From NCBI GenBank assembly GCA_947477745.1, contig CANJUF010000008.1, positions 25,614 to 89,613 of the forward strand: DNA of 64,000 nucleotides. Reading direction: 5' to 3'. Below the pieces are notes generated by a model that had not been told where the DNA came from, ran no database searches, and was given only the letters and a program-made list of their open reading frames with translations. How positions within the stretch are numbered: position 1 is the stretch's first letter; the number at the start of each line of letters is the position of its first letter. Made by a program: the position numbers and the translations under genes. Below, piece by piece: positions 1 through 10,012 of the stretch. Origin of the DNA: Sphingomonadaceae bacterium (GTDB taxonomy: Bacteria; Pseudomonadota; Alphaproteobacteria; Sphingomonadales; Sphingomonadaceae).

Positions 1-90
1 GCGTCGATCACCGGGCCGTGCAAGGTCCACTGGAAGGACGGTTTCCGGCGCATGGCGGAGCAATTTTACCCGGACCGGGTGGAGGGGTAG
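1..90 (+). CDS. 3' fragment of an unidentified gene
   Basis: The first 29 codons visible read open in frame 1 to a TAG at 88-90; the start lies outside the window. The tail contains Lys-Val-His-Trp-Lys-Asp and ends Asp-Arg-Val-Glu-Gly. GC-rich third positions and convergence with the epimerase gene 15 bases further on suggest a real gene end, but I do not recognise the family and no function can be assigned. Confidence 0.45.
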   Translation, partial: ASITGPCKVHWKDGFRRMAEQFYPDRVEG

Positions 91-105
91 CCTCTTAGCG
101 GCGTA

Positions 106-1014
106 TCAAATCCACTTGTTCTCGCGGTACCACCGCGCGGTTGCCTTCAGGCCCTCGCGGGTTTCGATGCGCGGCTGCCACAGCTCGTGCGGGGGCTGCG
201 CACCGCGGCTCACCACCCAATCGGGGTGGCTGAAATAGGCAGCGCGGTCCGCGGTCAGCTTGGCGCGTGAGCGCCGCACAAAACGGTCGGCGCGCGCCGC
301 GCGTTGCAGCGTTGCAGGCGATAGGCCGATCACGCGCGGCCTGCCGCCCATCGCCCAGCCGATTGCGCGCGCCAGCTCATAGTGGCTCCAGCCGTTGAGC
401 CGCCCGTCGTCGGGCTCGAAGCTGCGCACGGCCACAGACTCGCTGCCCGGCGCCAACGCCAGCAGCAGCCGCGCCAGGTCTTCAACGTGAATAACCGACG
501 CGCGGCCTTCCTTCGGCATCGGCACGAAACCGAAGCGCGATACCTTGAACAGCTCGAGCATCTCGGTGTCGCGCGGGCCGTATATCGCCGGGGGGCGCAC
601 AATGGTCCAATCCAGCCCGCTCGCCCTGACCAGCTTTTCCGCGCGCGCTTTCGATCCGCCGTAGTCGGACAAGTGCGGCTCACGCGCCGACAGCGAGGAA
701 ACGTGGACCAGCCGCGCCAGCCCGGCCTGCTTCGCTGCCTCGATCACATTCAGCGTGCCCACGACATTGCCCTGCTCGAAGCCATGCTTGTCGCGCGCGT
801 TGACCACGCCGGCAACGTGAATCGCCGCATCGGCATGCAGCATTATCGCGCGCAGGGCCTCGGGCGAGGCAAGATCGCCGAAGGTCCATTCGACGCCGTC
901 GCGCGGCTTTTGCGGACGGCGGGCCAGCGCCGCGATTTCGTGTCCTTCGGCAAGCGCAAGGTCGAGCAGCGCCTGCCCGACGAACCCGGTGCCGCCGGTA
1001 ACCGCAAGCCTCAT
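106..1014 (-). CDS. NAD(P)-dependent epimerase/dehydratase, extended SDR family
   Basis: The 302-residue protein opens with a Rossmann nucleotide-binding motif (TGGTGFVG at residues 7-14), followed by an HVAGVVN segment and the SDR active-site pattern in the form YGGSKA. The start is the ATG at 1014-1012, which overlaps the proB stop as ATGA, so the gene is coupled to proB. The family covers nucleotide-sugar epimerases and NDUFA9-like reductases. The ceramide reductase CerR of Caulobacter also belongs to this extended SDR group, but no serine palmitoyltransferase or acyl carrier gene is visible here, so that role is only a possibility. The substrate is unknown. Confidence 0.8.
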   Translation of the reverse strand: MRLAVTGGTGFVGQALLDLALAEGHEIAALARRPQKPRDGVEWTFGDLASPEALRAIMLHADAAIHVAGVVNARDKHGFEQGNVVGTLNVIEAAKQAGLARLVHVSSLSAREPHLSDYGGSKARAEKLVRASGLDWTIVRPPAIYGPRDTEMLELFKVSRFGFVPMPKEGRASVIHVEDLARLLLALAPGSESVAVRSFEPDDGRLNGWSHYELARAIGWAMGGRPRVIGLSPATLQRAARADRFVRRSRAKLTADRAAYFSHPDWVVSRGAQPPHELWQPRIETREGLKATARWYRENKWI

Positions 1015-2153
1015 TTTAGGACGAGCTGGTTTCGGTGTACCACCGCCGAACGCGGCGCATAGCCAAGCAAGGCTTCGTGCTCGCTCGACTGGCGGCCCTT
1101 GAGCCGGTCGCATTCGCCCGAATCGTACTCGGACAGGCCATGCGCCAGCACGGTTCCACCCGCATCGACGATGCTCACCGGATCACCGCGCGCGAACACG
1201 CCCGACACCGCCGTGACCCCTGCTGCGAGCAGGCTGCTTCCGCCCTGCAACGCCCGTGCCGCGCCGCTGTCGACGACCAGCGCGCCTTTCAGTTTCATCC
1301 GCCCGCCGAGCCACGCCTTGCGCGCGGCATCGCGGCGGCGCTTGCCCGGCGCGGGCAGGAACAGCGTGCCCGTATCACTGGCCAGGGCGCGGGCGATCGG
1401 AGCCTCGTGGGTGCCGTTGACGATGGCGAGGGCAACGCCCGCCAGCTCGGCGATCTCGGCGGCCTGCAACTTGGAGGTCATGCCGCCCGATCCCAGCCCC
1501 GAGCCCGACTCCGCGCTCGCCATGGCCTTGATATCGGCACTGACGCCCCGCACCTCGCGCACCAGAGTTGCGGCGGGATCGGCAGGGTCGCGGTCGAACA
1601 GGCCATCGACATCGGACAGCAGCAGCACCGCGCTCGCCTGCACCGCCTGCGCGACCCGGGCCGCGAGCCGGTCGTTGTCGCCGAAACGGATCTCGTGTGT
1701 GGCAACCGAATCGTTCTCGTTGATCACCGGCACCGCGCCCGCGTCGAGCAGGCGGCCGAGCGTCGCTGTGGCGTTCAGATAGCGCCGCCGGTCTTCGAGA
1801 TCGTCGAGCGTGAGCAGGAGCTGCGCCGCCGTGTGTCCGTGGCGCTCCAGCAATTCGGCCCAGAGGCCCGACAGCGCGATCTGCCCCACCGAAGCCGCCG
1901 CCTGCGCATCGGCAAGGCTGCCGCGGCCGCCCTTCTCCAGGCCGAGCCGCGCCGCACCCAGCGCGATCGCGCCCGAGGAGACGATGATCACGCTTTGCCC
2001 GCGCGCACGGCACGTGGCGATCTCGTCCACCAGCGCGGCGATCCATTCGCGCCGCAGTCCGTTCGCCCCGACCAGCAGCGATGAGCCCACCTTGACGACA
2101 AGGCAGGGGCACTGGGCAGGATCGGTCAGGTCGGCAAGGCGCGTGACAGGCAT
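1011..2153 (-). CDS. proB: Glutamate 5-kinase
   Basis: ProB phosphorylates glutamate with ATP, the first step of proline synthesis in the cytoplasm. The 380-residue protein has the amino-acid kinase fold (VVKVGSSLL near residue 19, then IIVSSGAIALG), the INENDSVAT substrate segment, and a C-terminal PUA domain of about 75 residues that reads DSGECDRLKG. The length matches the full kinase-PUA form of E. coli ProB (367 residues). It sits 62 bases downstream of obgE, the common obgE-proB arrangement. The later pathway gene proC is also in this window, at 4.6 kb, but in a separate unit. Confidence 0.95.
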   Translation of the reverse strand: MPVTRLADLTDPAQCPCLVVKVGSSLLVGANGLRREWIAALVDEIATCRARGQSVIIVSSGAIALGAARLGLEKGGRGSLADAQAAASVGQIALSGLWAELLERHGHTAAQLLLTLDDLEDRRRYLNATATLGRLLDAGAVPVINENDSVATHEIRFGDNDRLAARVAQAVQASAVLLLSDVDGLFDRDPADPAATLVREVRGVSADIKAMASAESGSGLGSGGMTSKLQAAEIAELAGVALAIVNGTHEAPIARALASDTGTLFLPAPGKRRRDAARKAWLGGRMKLKGALVVDSGAARALQGGSSLLAAGVTAVSGVFARGDPVSIVDAGGTVLAHGLSEYDSGECDRLKGRQSSEHEALLGYAPRSAVVHRNQLVLK

Positions 2154-2215
2154 GGCGGGGGATTAGCGGCGGAAAGGGCGAAGCAAAAGAAATTCTCTCG
2201 CGAGAGGTCATCAAA

Positions 2216-3283
<1,068 letters not shown>

Positions 3284-3441
3284 CTAACGTCCTTTCGCGT
3301 CGATGTCGCGCAGGGATAAGGTGTCTCGGGTCAAAGTGGCGACCAGTGCGCCGGAAGTTGGCTCAGACCGAGCCGAAAATGGCGGCTTGCGAGAACCGGC
3401 GCGCAGCGACCATCAAGGTCGTGAGCACCGGAAGAGGAGAA

Positions 3442-3473
3442 AGTTGCCGTTTGCAGGCCGGTATGTGGCAACT
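3442..3473 (-). terminator. Possible tRNA transcript terminator hairpin
   Basis: A perfect 7-bp inverted repeat (AGTTGCC/GGCAACT, loop 18) lies 10 bases downstream of the tRNA 3' end on the minus strand and is followed by TTTCTCCTCTT. The loop is long and the T tract is broken, so this is a weak call. Confidence 0.3.
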
Positions 3474-3483
3474 GGCGGTGTAC

Positions 3484-3559
<76 letters not shown>

Positions 3560-3666
3560 GTTCCAGTTCAAAGCGCGCACAAGGCAGCTTGTGCCGCTGC
3601 GCGCGAGCGGCCCCCTTAGCGAAGAGCCTTGCCGCTTGGAAAGCAAAATCTGCGATAATGCGATGC

Positions 3667-3703
3667 CAAACAAAATGCCCGGCGCGCTGGGCACGCCGGG
3701 CAT
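3667..3703 (-). terminator. Rho-independent terminator of the BI-1 gene
   Basis: A perfect 10-bp stem (ATGCCCGGCG, 3675-3684, pairing with 3694-3703) with a 9-nt loop lies 23 bases after the stop of the Bax-inhibitor-like gene. On the minus strand the hairpin is followed directly by TTTTGTTT. Confidence 0.85.
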
Positions 3704-3726
3704 CAATTTCGCCTTAAGGCTTGGTT

Positions 3727-4476
3727 TTATTCGCGGTTGCCCATCAGGCTGAGCAGGAACTGGAACATGTTGATGAAATCCAGGTACAGGCTCAGCGCAC
3801 CAAGGATGATCGCCTTGCCCGCAAACTCGGTGCCGGCAAGCTGATGATACTGCATCTTCAGGCGCTGTGTGTCGTAGGCGGTGAGGCCCGCGAAGATCAG
3901 CACGCCGAGGATCGAGACCGCGAGTTGCAGGATCGTCGACTGCAGGAAGATATTGATCACCATCGCCACGAGGATACCGATCACGCCCATGATCAGGAAC
4001 GAGCCCATGGCGGACAAGTCCTTCTTCGTGGTGTAACCCACAAGGCTAAGGCCAGCGAAGGCCGCTGCGGTCGCGAAGAAGGTGGTCGCGATCGACTGCC
4101 CCGTATAGACGAGGAAGATCGTCGACATCGACAGGCCCATGAGGGTCGCGAAACCCCAGTAGAGTAGTTGCAGTGTGCCGGCGCTCATCCGGTTCGCACC
4201 GAAGCTCATCGCAAACACGATTGCCAGCGGCGACAGAATGATGAGCCACTTGAGGATTCCGCCATCCATCATGATCGAGGCGGCGTAACCAGAACGGGCG
4301 AACAGCAGCGCGACGATGCCGGTCAGCAGAACGCCCGAAGCCATGTAGTTGTAGATAGAGAGCATGTGCTTGCGCAGACCGGTGTCGTAACCGGCCCGGC
4401 CGGCAGTCCTGCCGTCAAGGCTCGGCGACGCTCCAAATCCCGGTCGCGGGGTCTGGGGGTCATTCCAACTCGCCAT
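3727..4476 (-). CDS. Bax inhibitor-1 (TMBIM/YccA-YbhL) family membrane protein
   Basis: The 249-residue protein has a short polar N-terminus and about seven hydrophobic helices. It carries family hallmarks such as the C-terminal GLTAYDTQRLK segment and GALSLYLDFINMF. Members are inner-membrane proteins linked to calcium flux and, in bacteria, to FtsH-associated quality control; the exact function of this one is not known. The ATG at 4476 follows an AAGGAG ribosome site. The gene is monocistronic, with its own terminator at 3667-3703. Confidence 0.9.
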   Translation of the reverse strand: MASWNDPQTPRPGFGASPSLDGRTAGRAGYDTGLRKHMLSIYNYMASGVLLTGIVALLFARSGYAASIMMDGGILKWLIILSPLAIVFAMSFGANRMSAGTLQLLYWGFATLMGLSMSTIFLVYTGQSIATTFFATAAAFAGLSLVGYTTKKDLSAMGSFLIMGVIGILVAMVINIFLQSTILQLAVSILGVLIFAGLTAYDTQRLKMQYHQLAGTEFAGKAIILGALSLYLDFINMFQFLLSLMGNRE

Positions 4477-4604
4477 GTCAAACTCCTTTGCGGCTTGCTC
4501 GCGAAAGTGCGAGTACCCGTGCGGCCAATATCACGATTGGTTCTTAAATATTCAAGAAAAACCGGATTCGCGCCTGTCGTAAAGTGTAACAGGCAAAGCG
4601 CGCC

Positions 4605-5414
4605 TCAGCCCGCGGATTCCCTTGCCATTTCGGCGCTCCGATCGCGCGCGGCGCGCAATGTATCGGCCACCAGCCCGACCAGCGCCTGGTCCTTGTCGAG
4701 CACGTCGAGACCCGCGCGGGTGGTTCCGCCCGGACTTGCGACCTTGTCGGCGAGTTCGCCGGGCGCGTCAGGCGAGCTTGCGGCGAGCAGTGCCGCGCCT
4801 TCGGTCATGGCGAGCGCCAGCACCCGCGCCTGCTCCGCGTCCATGCCAAGTGCGCTGGCTGCGCCGGCCAGGGCATCGATGAAACGGTAAACGAAGGCCG
4901 GGCCGGATCCGGTGAGCGCAGTGACCGCATCGAACAGATCCTCGCCGATCCACAGCGGGGTGCCCAGCGGCTGCATCATAGCTGTCACTGCCGCGCGGCC
5001 CGCCTCGTCGAGTCCCGACGAGGCCAGAGCAACGGGCGACTTGCCGATTGCAGCAGCAAGGTTGGGCATGATCCGCACATGGCCCGAAGCATCCGGGAAC
5101 AGCCGCTTGAGTGTCGCCAGTTCGGCCCCGGCAAGGATCGAAAGCACCGTGGTACCCGCCGCTGCGAGATGCGCCAGCCCCGGGGCGAGATCGCCGAGCA
5201 TCTGCGGCTTGACGCCGAGCAGCACGGCCTGGGGAGCGGTCGCCTCGCCTGCATCGCGCAGCAGGGTTACGCCGGGCGGCACACTCTCCAGCACCGGATC
5301 GACGACCGTGACGCGTTCCGGATCGAGACCGCCCGCCAGCCATCCGGCCAGCATCGCCCCGCCCATGTTGCCGCAGCCGACAATCACCAGCGTGCCGGGC
5401 CAGTCTTGCATCAT
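4605..5414 (-). CDS. proC: Pyrroline-5-carboxylate reductase
   Basis: ProC reduces pyrroline-5-carboxylate to proline with NAD(P)H. The 269-residue protein has a Rossmann motif GCGNMG (residues 13-18) and the ProC C-terminal signature ALTGSGPAFVYRFIDAL, followed by SPGGTTRAGLD. Two ATGs are adjacent (5414 and 5411); the first is taken because it lies four bases after the stop of the upstream YbjN gene. A longer upstream reading frame has arginine-rich composition typical of an antisense shadow and was not used. Confidence 0.94.
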   Translation of the reverse strand: MMQDWPGTLVIVGCGNMGGAMLAGWLAGGLDPERVTVVDPVLESVPPGVTLLRDAGEATAPQAVLLGVKPQMLGDLAPGLAHLAAAGTTVLSILAGAELATLKRLFPDASGHVRIMPNLAAAIGKSPVALASSGLDEAGRAAVTAMMQPLGTPLWIGEDLFDAVTALTGSGPAFVYRFIDALAGAASALGMDAEQARVLALAMTEGAALLAASSPDAPGELADKVASPGGTTRAGLDVLDKDQALVGLVADTLRAARDRSAEMARESAG

Positions 5415-5418
5415 GCGC

Positions 5419-5925
5419 TCAGGCCTCGCCCGCGGCGTCGACCAGCGCGGCGGCAAGCGCCTCCGCCGGGGTCTTGTCGCCCCACAGGATGAACTGGAAC
5501 ACCGGGTAGAAGCGGTCGCATTCCTCGAGCGCCGCCTCGACGATGCACTGCGCCTGGCCGGGGCCGAGCAATCCGTCGTCGCCCAGCATAAGGCCGTGGC
5601 GGAACAACAGCACATTGCCGCTCGACCAGACGTCGAAATGGCCCAGCCAGAGCTGTTCGTTGATCAGGGCGAGAGCTTCGTAGATATCGGCGCGCTTGTT
5701 GTCGGGCACGCGCACGTCGGGAAGGCAGAGCAATTGCAGGACGTGATCCTCGACGCGCCAGATCGCCTGGAACTGGTATGTAGTCCAGCTTCCCTTGATC
5801 TCGGCGGAAATCTCGTCTTCGCTGAGGTATTCGAACTGCCAGCCGCGCGCACCGAACAGCGAGGCCAGCATCTCCACTGGCGCTGCCTCGTCCGCACGGT
5901 CAATATCGTCTTCTCCGGGTCTCAT
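5419..5925 (-). CDS. YbjN domain-containing protein
   Basis: The 168-residue acidic protein resembles the YbjN family: MLASLFGARGWQFEY near the N-terminus, then a YQFQAIWR strand and an RHGLML segment. YbjN proteins resemble type III secretion chaperones in fold, but their function is poorly defined. There is no signal peptide, so it is probably cytoplasmic. It is immediately upstream of proC in the same transcription unit, with a four-base spacing. Confidence 0.8.
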   Translation of the reverse strand: MRPGEDDIDRADEAAPVEMLASLFGARGWQFEYLSEDEISAEIKGSWTTYQFQAIWRVEDHVLQLLCLPDVRVPDNKRADIYEALALINEQLWLGHFDVWSSGNVLLFRHGLMLGDDGLLGPGQAQCIVEAALEECDRFYPVFQFILWGDKTPAEALAAALVDAAGEA

Positions 5926-6061
5926 GTAAATTCGGATGTCCTCAGCAAGGTCTCAACGCTCGATGCGCTCAATGGGCTGCCAAGCACAATCGAGCCCGGC
6001 CCAATGCCTGCGCAAAACCTGACAAGCCTGTTTACATGGTGTGGAAAAGGCTGTGCAGGGC

Positions 6062-7990
6062 CTACTTGCCGAGGTCGTCGACCACCTCGCCCGCCGGGCT
6101 GGTCCAGGTCATCGGGCGCGGGCCGCCCGCCTTGACCAGCGCTTCGATGAATTTTGCGGCTTCCTTCTGCGACGCGAAGGGTCCGGTCAGCAGGCGGTTG
6201 GTCTGGCCCAACCGCGCGGTGAAAGGCTTCCTGCCCTTGAGCAGCGCGGGATGAGCCTTTTCGAGCTTGCGCCAGTCCTGACCGAGCGCGGGCAGCTTCT
6301 GGCCAATGCCAAGCTGCACCCAGATGCGGCTGGGGTGGCTCGGCTTGGCCTTCACCGGCGCTGCTTCGGGCTTGGGCTTGGGCAGCGGACGCGCGGGCTT
6401 GATCTTGCGGATGTCGACCGCGCCCTCGGCAGGAAGCGGCGCTAATGCCGGCTTGCCTAGGTCAGCGAACAGCGCACCGAACGATGGCGCCGGCTGCGCT
6501 GCGGGCGCAGGCTGCGGCGACGGTGCCAGCGGGGCGGCTGCGGCCTGTGCGGGAGCGGGGACCGGAGCGGCTGCGGCTGGAGCGGTGCCTGCAGATGCCG
6601 GCAAGCGGGCAAGGTCGAAACCCGCCATAACGCCCGTCGCTGGCGCGGCAGTTGCCGGAGCAATCGATGCAGGCTGGGCCACCGCGACTTGCGCCGCTGG
6701 CGCGGGGAGCGGGGTGGCGGCGGCGGCGGGCGCAAGCTGCTGGGCCGGGGCCGCTGCGGCAATCGCGACTACGGGCGTTGGCGCGGGAGTGGGCGCGGCA
6801 AACGGAGCAGCCACGCCGGCTGCTGGCGCTTCGGCCACTCTCCTGCCGTCGAGAATCTCGGCGACCGGCGGCACGGCTGCCTGCGACGGCACGGCAAACC
6901 CGGTTTCGCCCAGCGGCGTGTCTTCGCGCGCTGGCCTTGGTTCAGGCGGAGCGACGCGCGGCTGCTTGCTCGAAGCCAGCGCCAGCTTGGTCTCGCGCCG
7001 CCGCTGCTCCTCGGCGAGCTTGGCGTCGCGCTTGGCCTTGGCCTCGGCCTCCTTCGCCAGGCGGCGCTGTTCGCGCTGCGACACCGCGCCAGAAGCGGCC
7101 TTGCCCAGACCAAGCGGCTTGCCTGCCGGGACCAGCGCCTTGCCGGCATCGCGCACCGAACCGGGCGGGGTGAGGGCGGCGACGCGCGCCTCGTCGCGGC
7201 CAATCTCCGAAGCGCGCGGGAATATGCCCAGATTGGCCGCAGCCGCCTGCTGCGCGCGGGTCAGGCGCGGCATATATTGCAGATAAGGCGTGATCCCCGC
7301 CGCCAGACTGCCCGGAAGCAGTGTCTTGACAATGCGGGTAGCCTCGCGCTCCTGCCCGGTAATGGCAAGACCGAAGGCGCGCGCGCGCCACGCGGCCTTG
7401 TCCTGCTTCTTGAGCAGCGGCAGCAGCGTCTTTTCCATCGCCGTGCCGTCGCCACTGATCGCCTGGCTGATCGCAAGCCTGCGCGTCACTTCCTCGACAT
7501 CGACTCCCGCCGCGAGCGCCTGCGCATAGAAACGCTGCGCGCTTAGCGGATCGCCGACAAGATCGTGAGCGAGGCCCCTGTCAGCGGCGATTGACAGCGC
7601 GGGAGCGCCAGCGGCCTGCGCCTGCGCGAACAGCGGGATCGCCGCAGCGGCATCGCCTTGCCGCACCAGAGCGCCCGCCAGGCCGGCCAGCAGACGCGGA
7701 TTGGTCGGCGCAAGCGCCTGACCGCGCTTGAAAAAGCCCACGGCGGCCTCGAAATCGTCCAGCTTGCTCGCGGCAATGCCGGCATTGACGAGTGCATCGA
7801 CGTTGCGCGGATCGCGGCTGAGCTGCGACAGCGCGCCGCTGAGTTCAAGCGCTTCCCGGCTCGGTACCGGCTCGGCAGCGGGCACGCCGGCCTGACTCGG
7901 CACTTGCGTCAGCGCTGGCCACGGCAGCAGGCAGCAGGCCAGCGCCAGAAGGGCTGATCGGGCAGGAAGCAATCGAGACGGATTGGGCAT
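6062..7990 (-). CDS. Exported TPR and SPOR domain protein
   Basis: The likely start is the ATG at 7990, giving 642 residues that begin with a Sec signal peptide (hydrophobic LLALACCLLPWPALTQ). Alternative in-frame ATGs lie at 8002 and 8023. After the signal come tetratricopeptide-type helices (about residues 45-190), a Lys/Arg/Glu-rich coiled stretch, and a roughly 200-residue Ala/Pro-rich linker. The C-terminal SPOR domain (about the last 75 residues, starting near RIWVQLGIGQ) is of the type that binds denuded septal peptidoglycan. It lies downstream of ftsZ and probably acts in the periplasm at the division site. Confidence 0.82.
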   Translation of the reverse strand: MPNPSRLLPARSALLALACCLLPWPALTQVPSQAGVPAAEPVPSREALELSGALSQLSRDPRNVDALVNAGIAASKLDDFEAAVGFFKRGQALAPTNPRLLAGLAGALVRQGDAAAAIPLFAQAQAAGAPALSIAADRGLAHDLVGDPLSAQRFYAQALAAGVDVEEVTRRLAISQAISGDGTAMEKTLLPLLKKQDKAAWRARAFGLAITGQEREATRIVKTLLPGSLAAGITPYLQYMPRLTRAQQAAAANLGIFPRASEIGRDEARVAALTPPGSVRDAGKALVPAGKPLGLGKAASGAVSQREQRRLAKEAEAKAKRDAKLAEEQRRRETKLALASSKQPRVAPPEPRPAREDTPLGETGFAVPSQAAVPPVAEILDGRRVAEAPAAGVAAPFAAPTPAPTPVVAIAAAAPAQQLAPAAAATPLPAPAAQVAVAQPASIAPATAAPATGVMAGFDLARLPASAGTAPAAAAPVPAPAQAAAAPLAPSPQPAPAAQPAPSFGALFADLGKPALAPLPAEGAVDIRKIKPARPLPKPKPEAAPVKAKPSHPSRIWVQLGIGQKLPALGQDWRKLEKAHPALLKGRKPFTARLGQTNRLLTGPFASQKEAAKFIEALVKAGGPRPMTWTSPAGEVVDDLGK

Positions 7991-8160
7991 GGTCAACAGC
8001 ATCAATGATCCAGGTGCACGCACCCGAACTCGCGCGCGTCAGGTTTGCGCAAGGTCATGCGTCACTCAAACTGAACGCAAGCGTAATGCGCCAGCATGCA
8101 TGCCACAATCGCTCAATTGGCGCTCAGCCGGCGCTTGGCTGGTGGCACCCGTGCGACGCT

Positions 8161-9855
8161 CTACTGGTTGTTCTGCCGCCCGAGGAAGCGGGGGATGCTG
8201 ATCGAAGACGAGCCTTCCTCTTCCTCCTCGTCGGCATCGCTGCTGCTTTTGCTGCGCGAGAGATTGGCCATGCGTTCAAACAAGGTCGTGCCTGAAGGAG
8301 CAGGCGGCGTCTCCGCACCTGACCCTGCGCCTGCACCTGCACCTGCACCTGCGCCTGCCGGGGATGCAGCAGCCGGCGGCTCATCCGCCCCAAGGCGCTC
8401 GATCCGTGCAGAGACGGGCGCATCTTCGGTGGCGAGCCGGTCGGCATCGAGCAGCAGTTCGTCCTGCCCGCCGCCAGAAGGCGTTTCGCTGTCGGCATCG
8501 TCGCCCTGCTCCAGCCCAAGATCGAGCGGTTCTTCGCGCGGGCGTCCAATCCCGGTGAGGCTGGCATAGGCGCTTTCACGCGGTGCGCCGTCCTGGTCTG
8601 CGCCCGCAGGCTGGTCTGCTGCCTGTTCGGCTTCGGATGCTTGCACCGCATCGGCGCCCGGCGTTTCAGGTTCCATTGCCGATGCGTCGGAATCGTCTGC
8701 CGCGACCGGGCCGTCGTCCCGCACTGCTTCGGGTTCCGGGGCTTGGGAAGGCACTGCCGCCAGCGGCGAAGGCGGCGCGTCGGCATCGGCCCCGAACACC
8801 AGTGGCTGCGGCCGCGTCGCGGTCGGCAGGACCGGACCGCGCGAGCGGCCAAGGCCCATCGGGCGGGCGTTGTCCCTCACCATTTCGAGGTTTTGTTCGA
8901 TGCCGGTTGCCACCACCGAAACGCGGATCTTGCCCTGAAGGTCGGGATTGAAGGCCGAGCCCCAGATTATGTTGGCATCCTCGTCGACCAGTTCGCGGAT
9001 GTGGTTGGCCGCCTCGTCGACTTCGAGCAGCTTCATGTCCTCGCCGCCGATGATCGAGATGATCACGCCCTTGGCGCCCTGCATCGACACACCGTCGAGC
9101 AGCGGGTTGGCGATTGCCTTTTCCGCGGCTTCGAGCGCGCGGTTCTCGCCCTCACCCTCGCCGGTGCCCATCATTGCCTTGCCCATCTCGCCCATCACCG
9201 AACGCACGTCGGCGAAATCGAGGTTGATGAGGCCGGGCATGACCATCAGGTCGGTAATCGAGCGCACGCCTTGCTGGAGCACTTCGTCGGCGAGCCCGAA
9301 GGCTTCCTTGAACGTGGTCTCGGCCTTGGCGATCAGGAACAGGTTCTGGTTGGGGATGACGATCAGCGTATCGACGTGCTGCTGCAGTTCCTCGATCCCG
9401 GCTTCCGCCGCGCGCATCCGGCGCGTGCCTTCGAACAGGAACGGCTTGGTGACGACGCCGACAGTGAGCACACCCTTGTCGCGCGCTGCCTTGGCGATGA
9501 TCGGCGCGGCGCCAGTGCCGGTGCCGCCGCCCATGCCCGCCGCGATGAACACCATGTGGGTGCCTTCGAGGATGCGGTCGATCTCGGCCAGCGTTTCCTC
9601 GGCAGCCGCGCGCCCGACCTCGGGCCGCGAGCCCGCGCCAAGGCCCTGCGTGATATCCGGGCCAAGCTGGATGCGCTGTTCGGCGATCGAGTTGTTGAGC
9701 GCCTGCGCATCGGTGTTGGCGACGACGAAATCGACGCCTTCGATCTTCGCCATGATCATGTTGGCGATGGCATTGCCGCCCGCGCCGCCCACGCCGATGA
9801 CCGTGATGCGCGGCCGCAGTTCCTCGATCGATGACGGACCCAGATTGATGCTCAT
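8161..9855 (-). CDS. ftsZ: Cell division GTPase FtsZ
   Basis: This tubulin homologue forms the Z ring. The 564-residue protein has the tubulin signature GGGTGTG at residues 109-115, a GTPase and C-terminal core to about residue 320, and then an exceptionally long, acidic, Ala/Pro-rich linker of about 228 residues. The conserved C-terminal peptide ends with IPRFLGRQ, the segment that binds FtsA and other membrane tethers. Long linkers are usual in alphaproteobacteria. The start ATG at 9855 is preceded by AGGAG. The linker contains a hexanucleotide tandem repeat (8324-8359). Confidence 0.98.
   Translation of the reverse strand: MSINLGPSSIEELRPRITVIGVGGAGGNAIANMIMAKIEGVDFVVANTDAQALNNSIAEQRIQLGPDITQGLGAGSRPEVGRAAAEETLAEIDRILEGTHMVFIAAGMGGGTGTGAAPIIAKAARDKGVLTVGVVTKPFLFEGTRRMRAAEAGIEELQQHVDTLIVIPNQNLFLIAKAETTFKEAFGLADEVLQQGVRSITDLMVMPGLINLDFADVRSVMGEMGKAMMGTGEGEGENRALEAAEKAIANPLLDGVSMQGAKGVIISIIGGEDMKLLEVDEAANHIRELVDEDANIIWGSAFNPDLQGKIRVSVVATGIEQNLEMVRDNARPMGLGRSRGPVLPTATRPQPLVFGADADAPPSPLAAVPSQAPEPEAVRDDGPVAADDSDASAMEPETPGADAVQASEAEQAADQPAGADQDGAPRESAYASLTGIGRPREEPLDLGLEQGDDADSETPSGGGQDELLLDADRLATEDAPVSARIERLGADEPPAAASPAGAGAGAGAGAGSGAETPPAPSGTTLFERMANLSRSKSSSDADEEEEEGSSSISIPRFLGRQNNQ
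8324..8359. repeat. Hexanucleotide tandem repeat in the FtsZ linker
   Basis: Six consecutive units of CCTGC(G/A/C) are present. On the coding strand they encode a run of alternating Ala and Gly in the disordered C-terminal linker of FtsZ. Such a tract can expand or contract without changing frame. Confidence 0.9.
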
Positions 9856-10012
9856 TTCAGTCTCCTGACAGTGATGCGCTCGCGGCAACATCCGATCGCT
9901 GATGATTGCACGCTTGTCAGCGCCGAATCAAAGCTGGCCGGGGTGTTGTCCACAGCGCGAAGTTCAGTGTTTATGCGTAGTCCGCCGTGTCTGGATGATA
10001 CTCCAAGGGCCA

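Noticed and set aside
106..1014. Assignment of the epimerase as ceramide reductase CerR
   Set aside because: Only the general extended SDR fold is visible and the diagnostic neighbours (serine palmitoyltransferase, acyl carrier protein) are not in the window.
8324..8359. Short direct repeats that might suggest a CRISPR-like array
   Set aside because: The units are 6 bp with no spacers and lie inside ftsZ; they are a coding microsatellite.
8641..9834. A long plus-strand open frame (397 codons) antisense to ftsZ
   Set aside because: It is His/Arg/Asp-rich shadow sequence of the high-GC ftsZ coding strand, with no recognisable motif.
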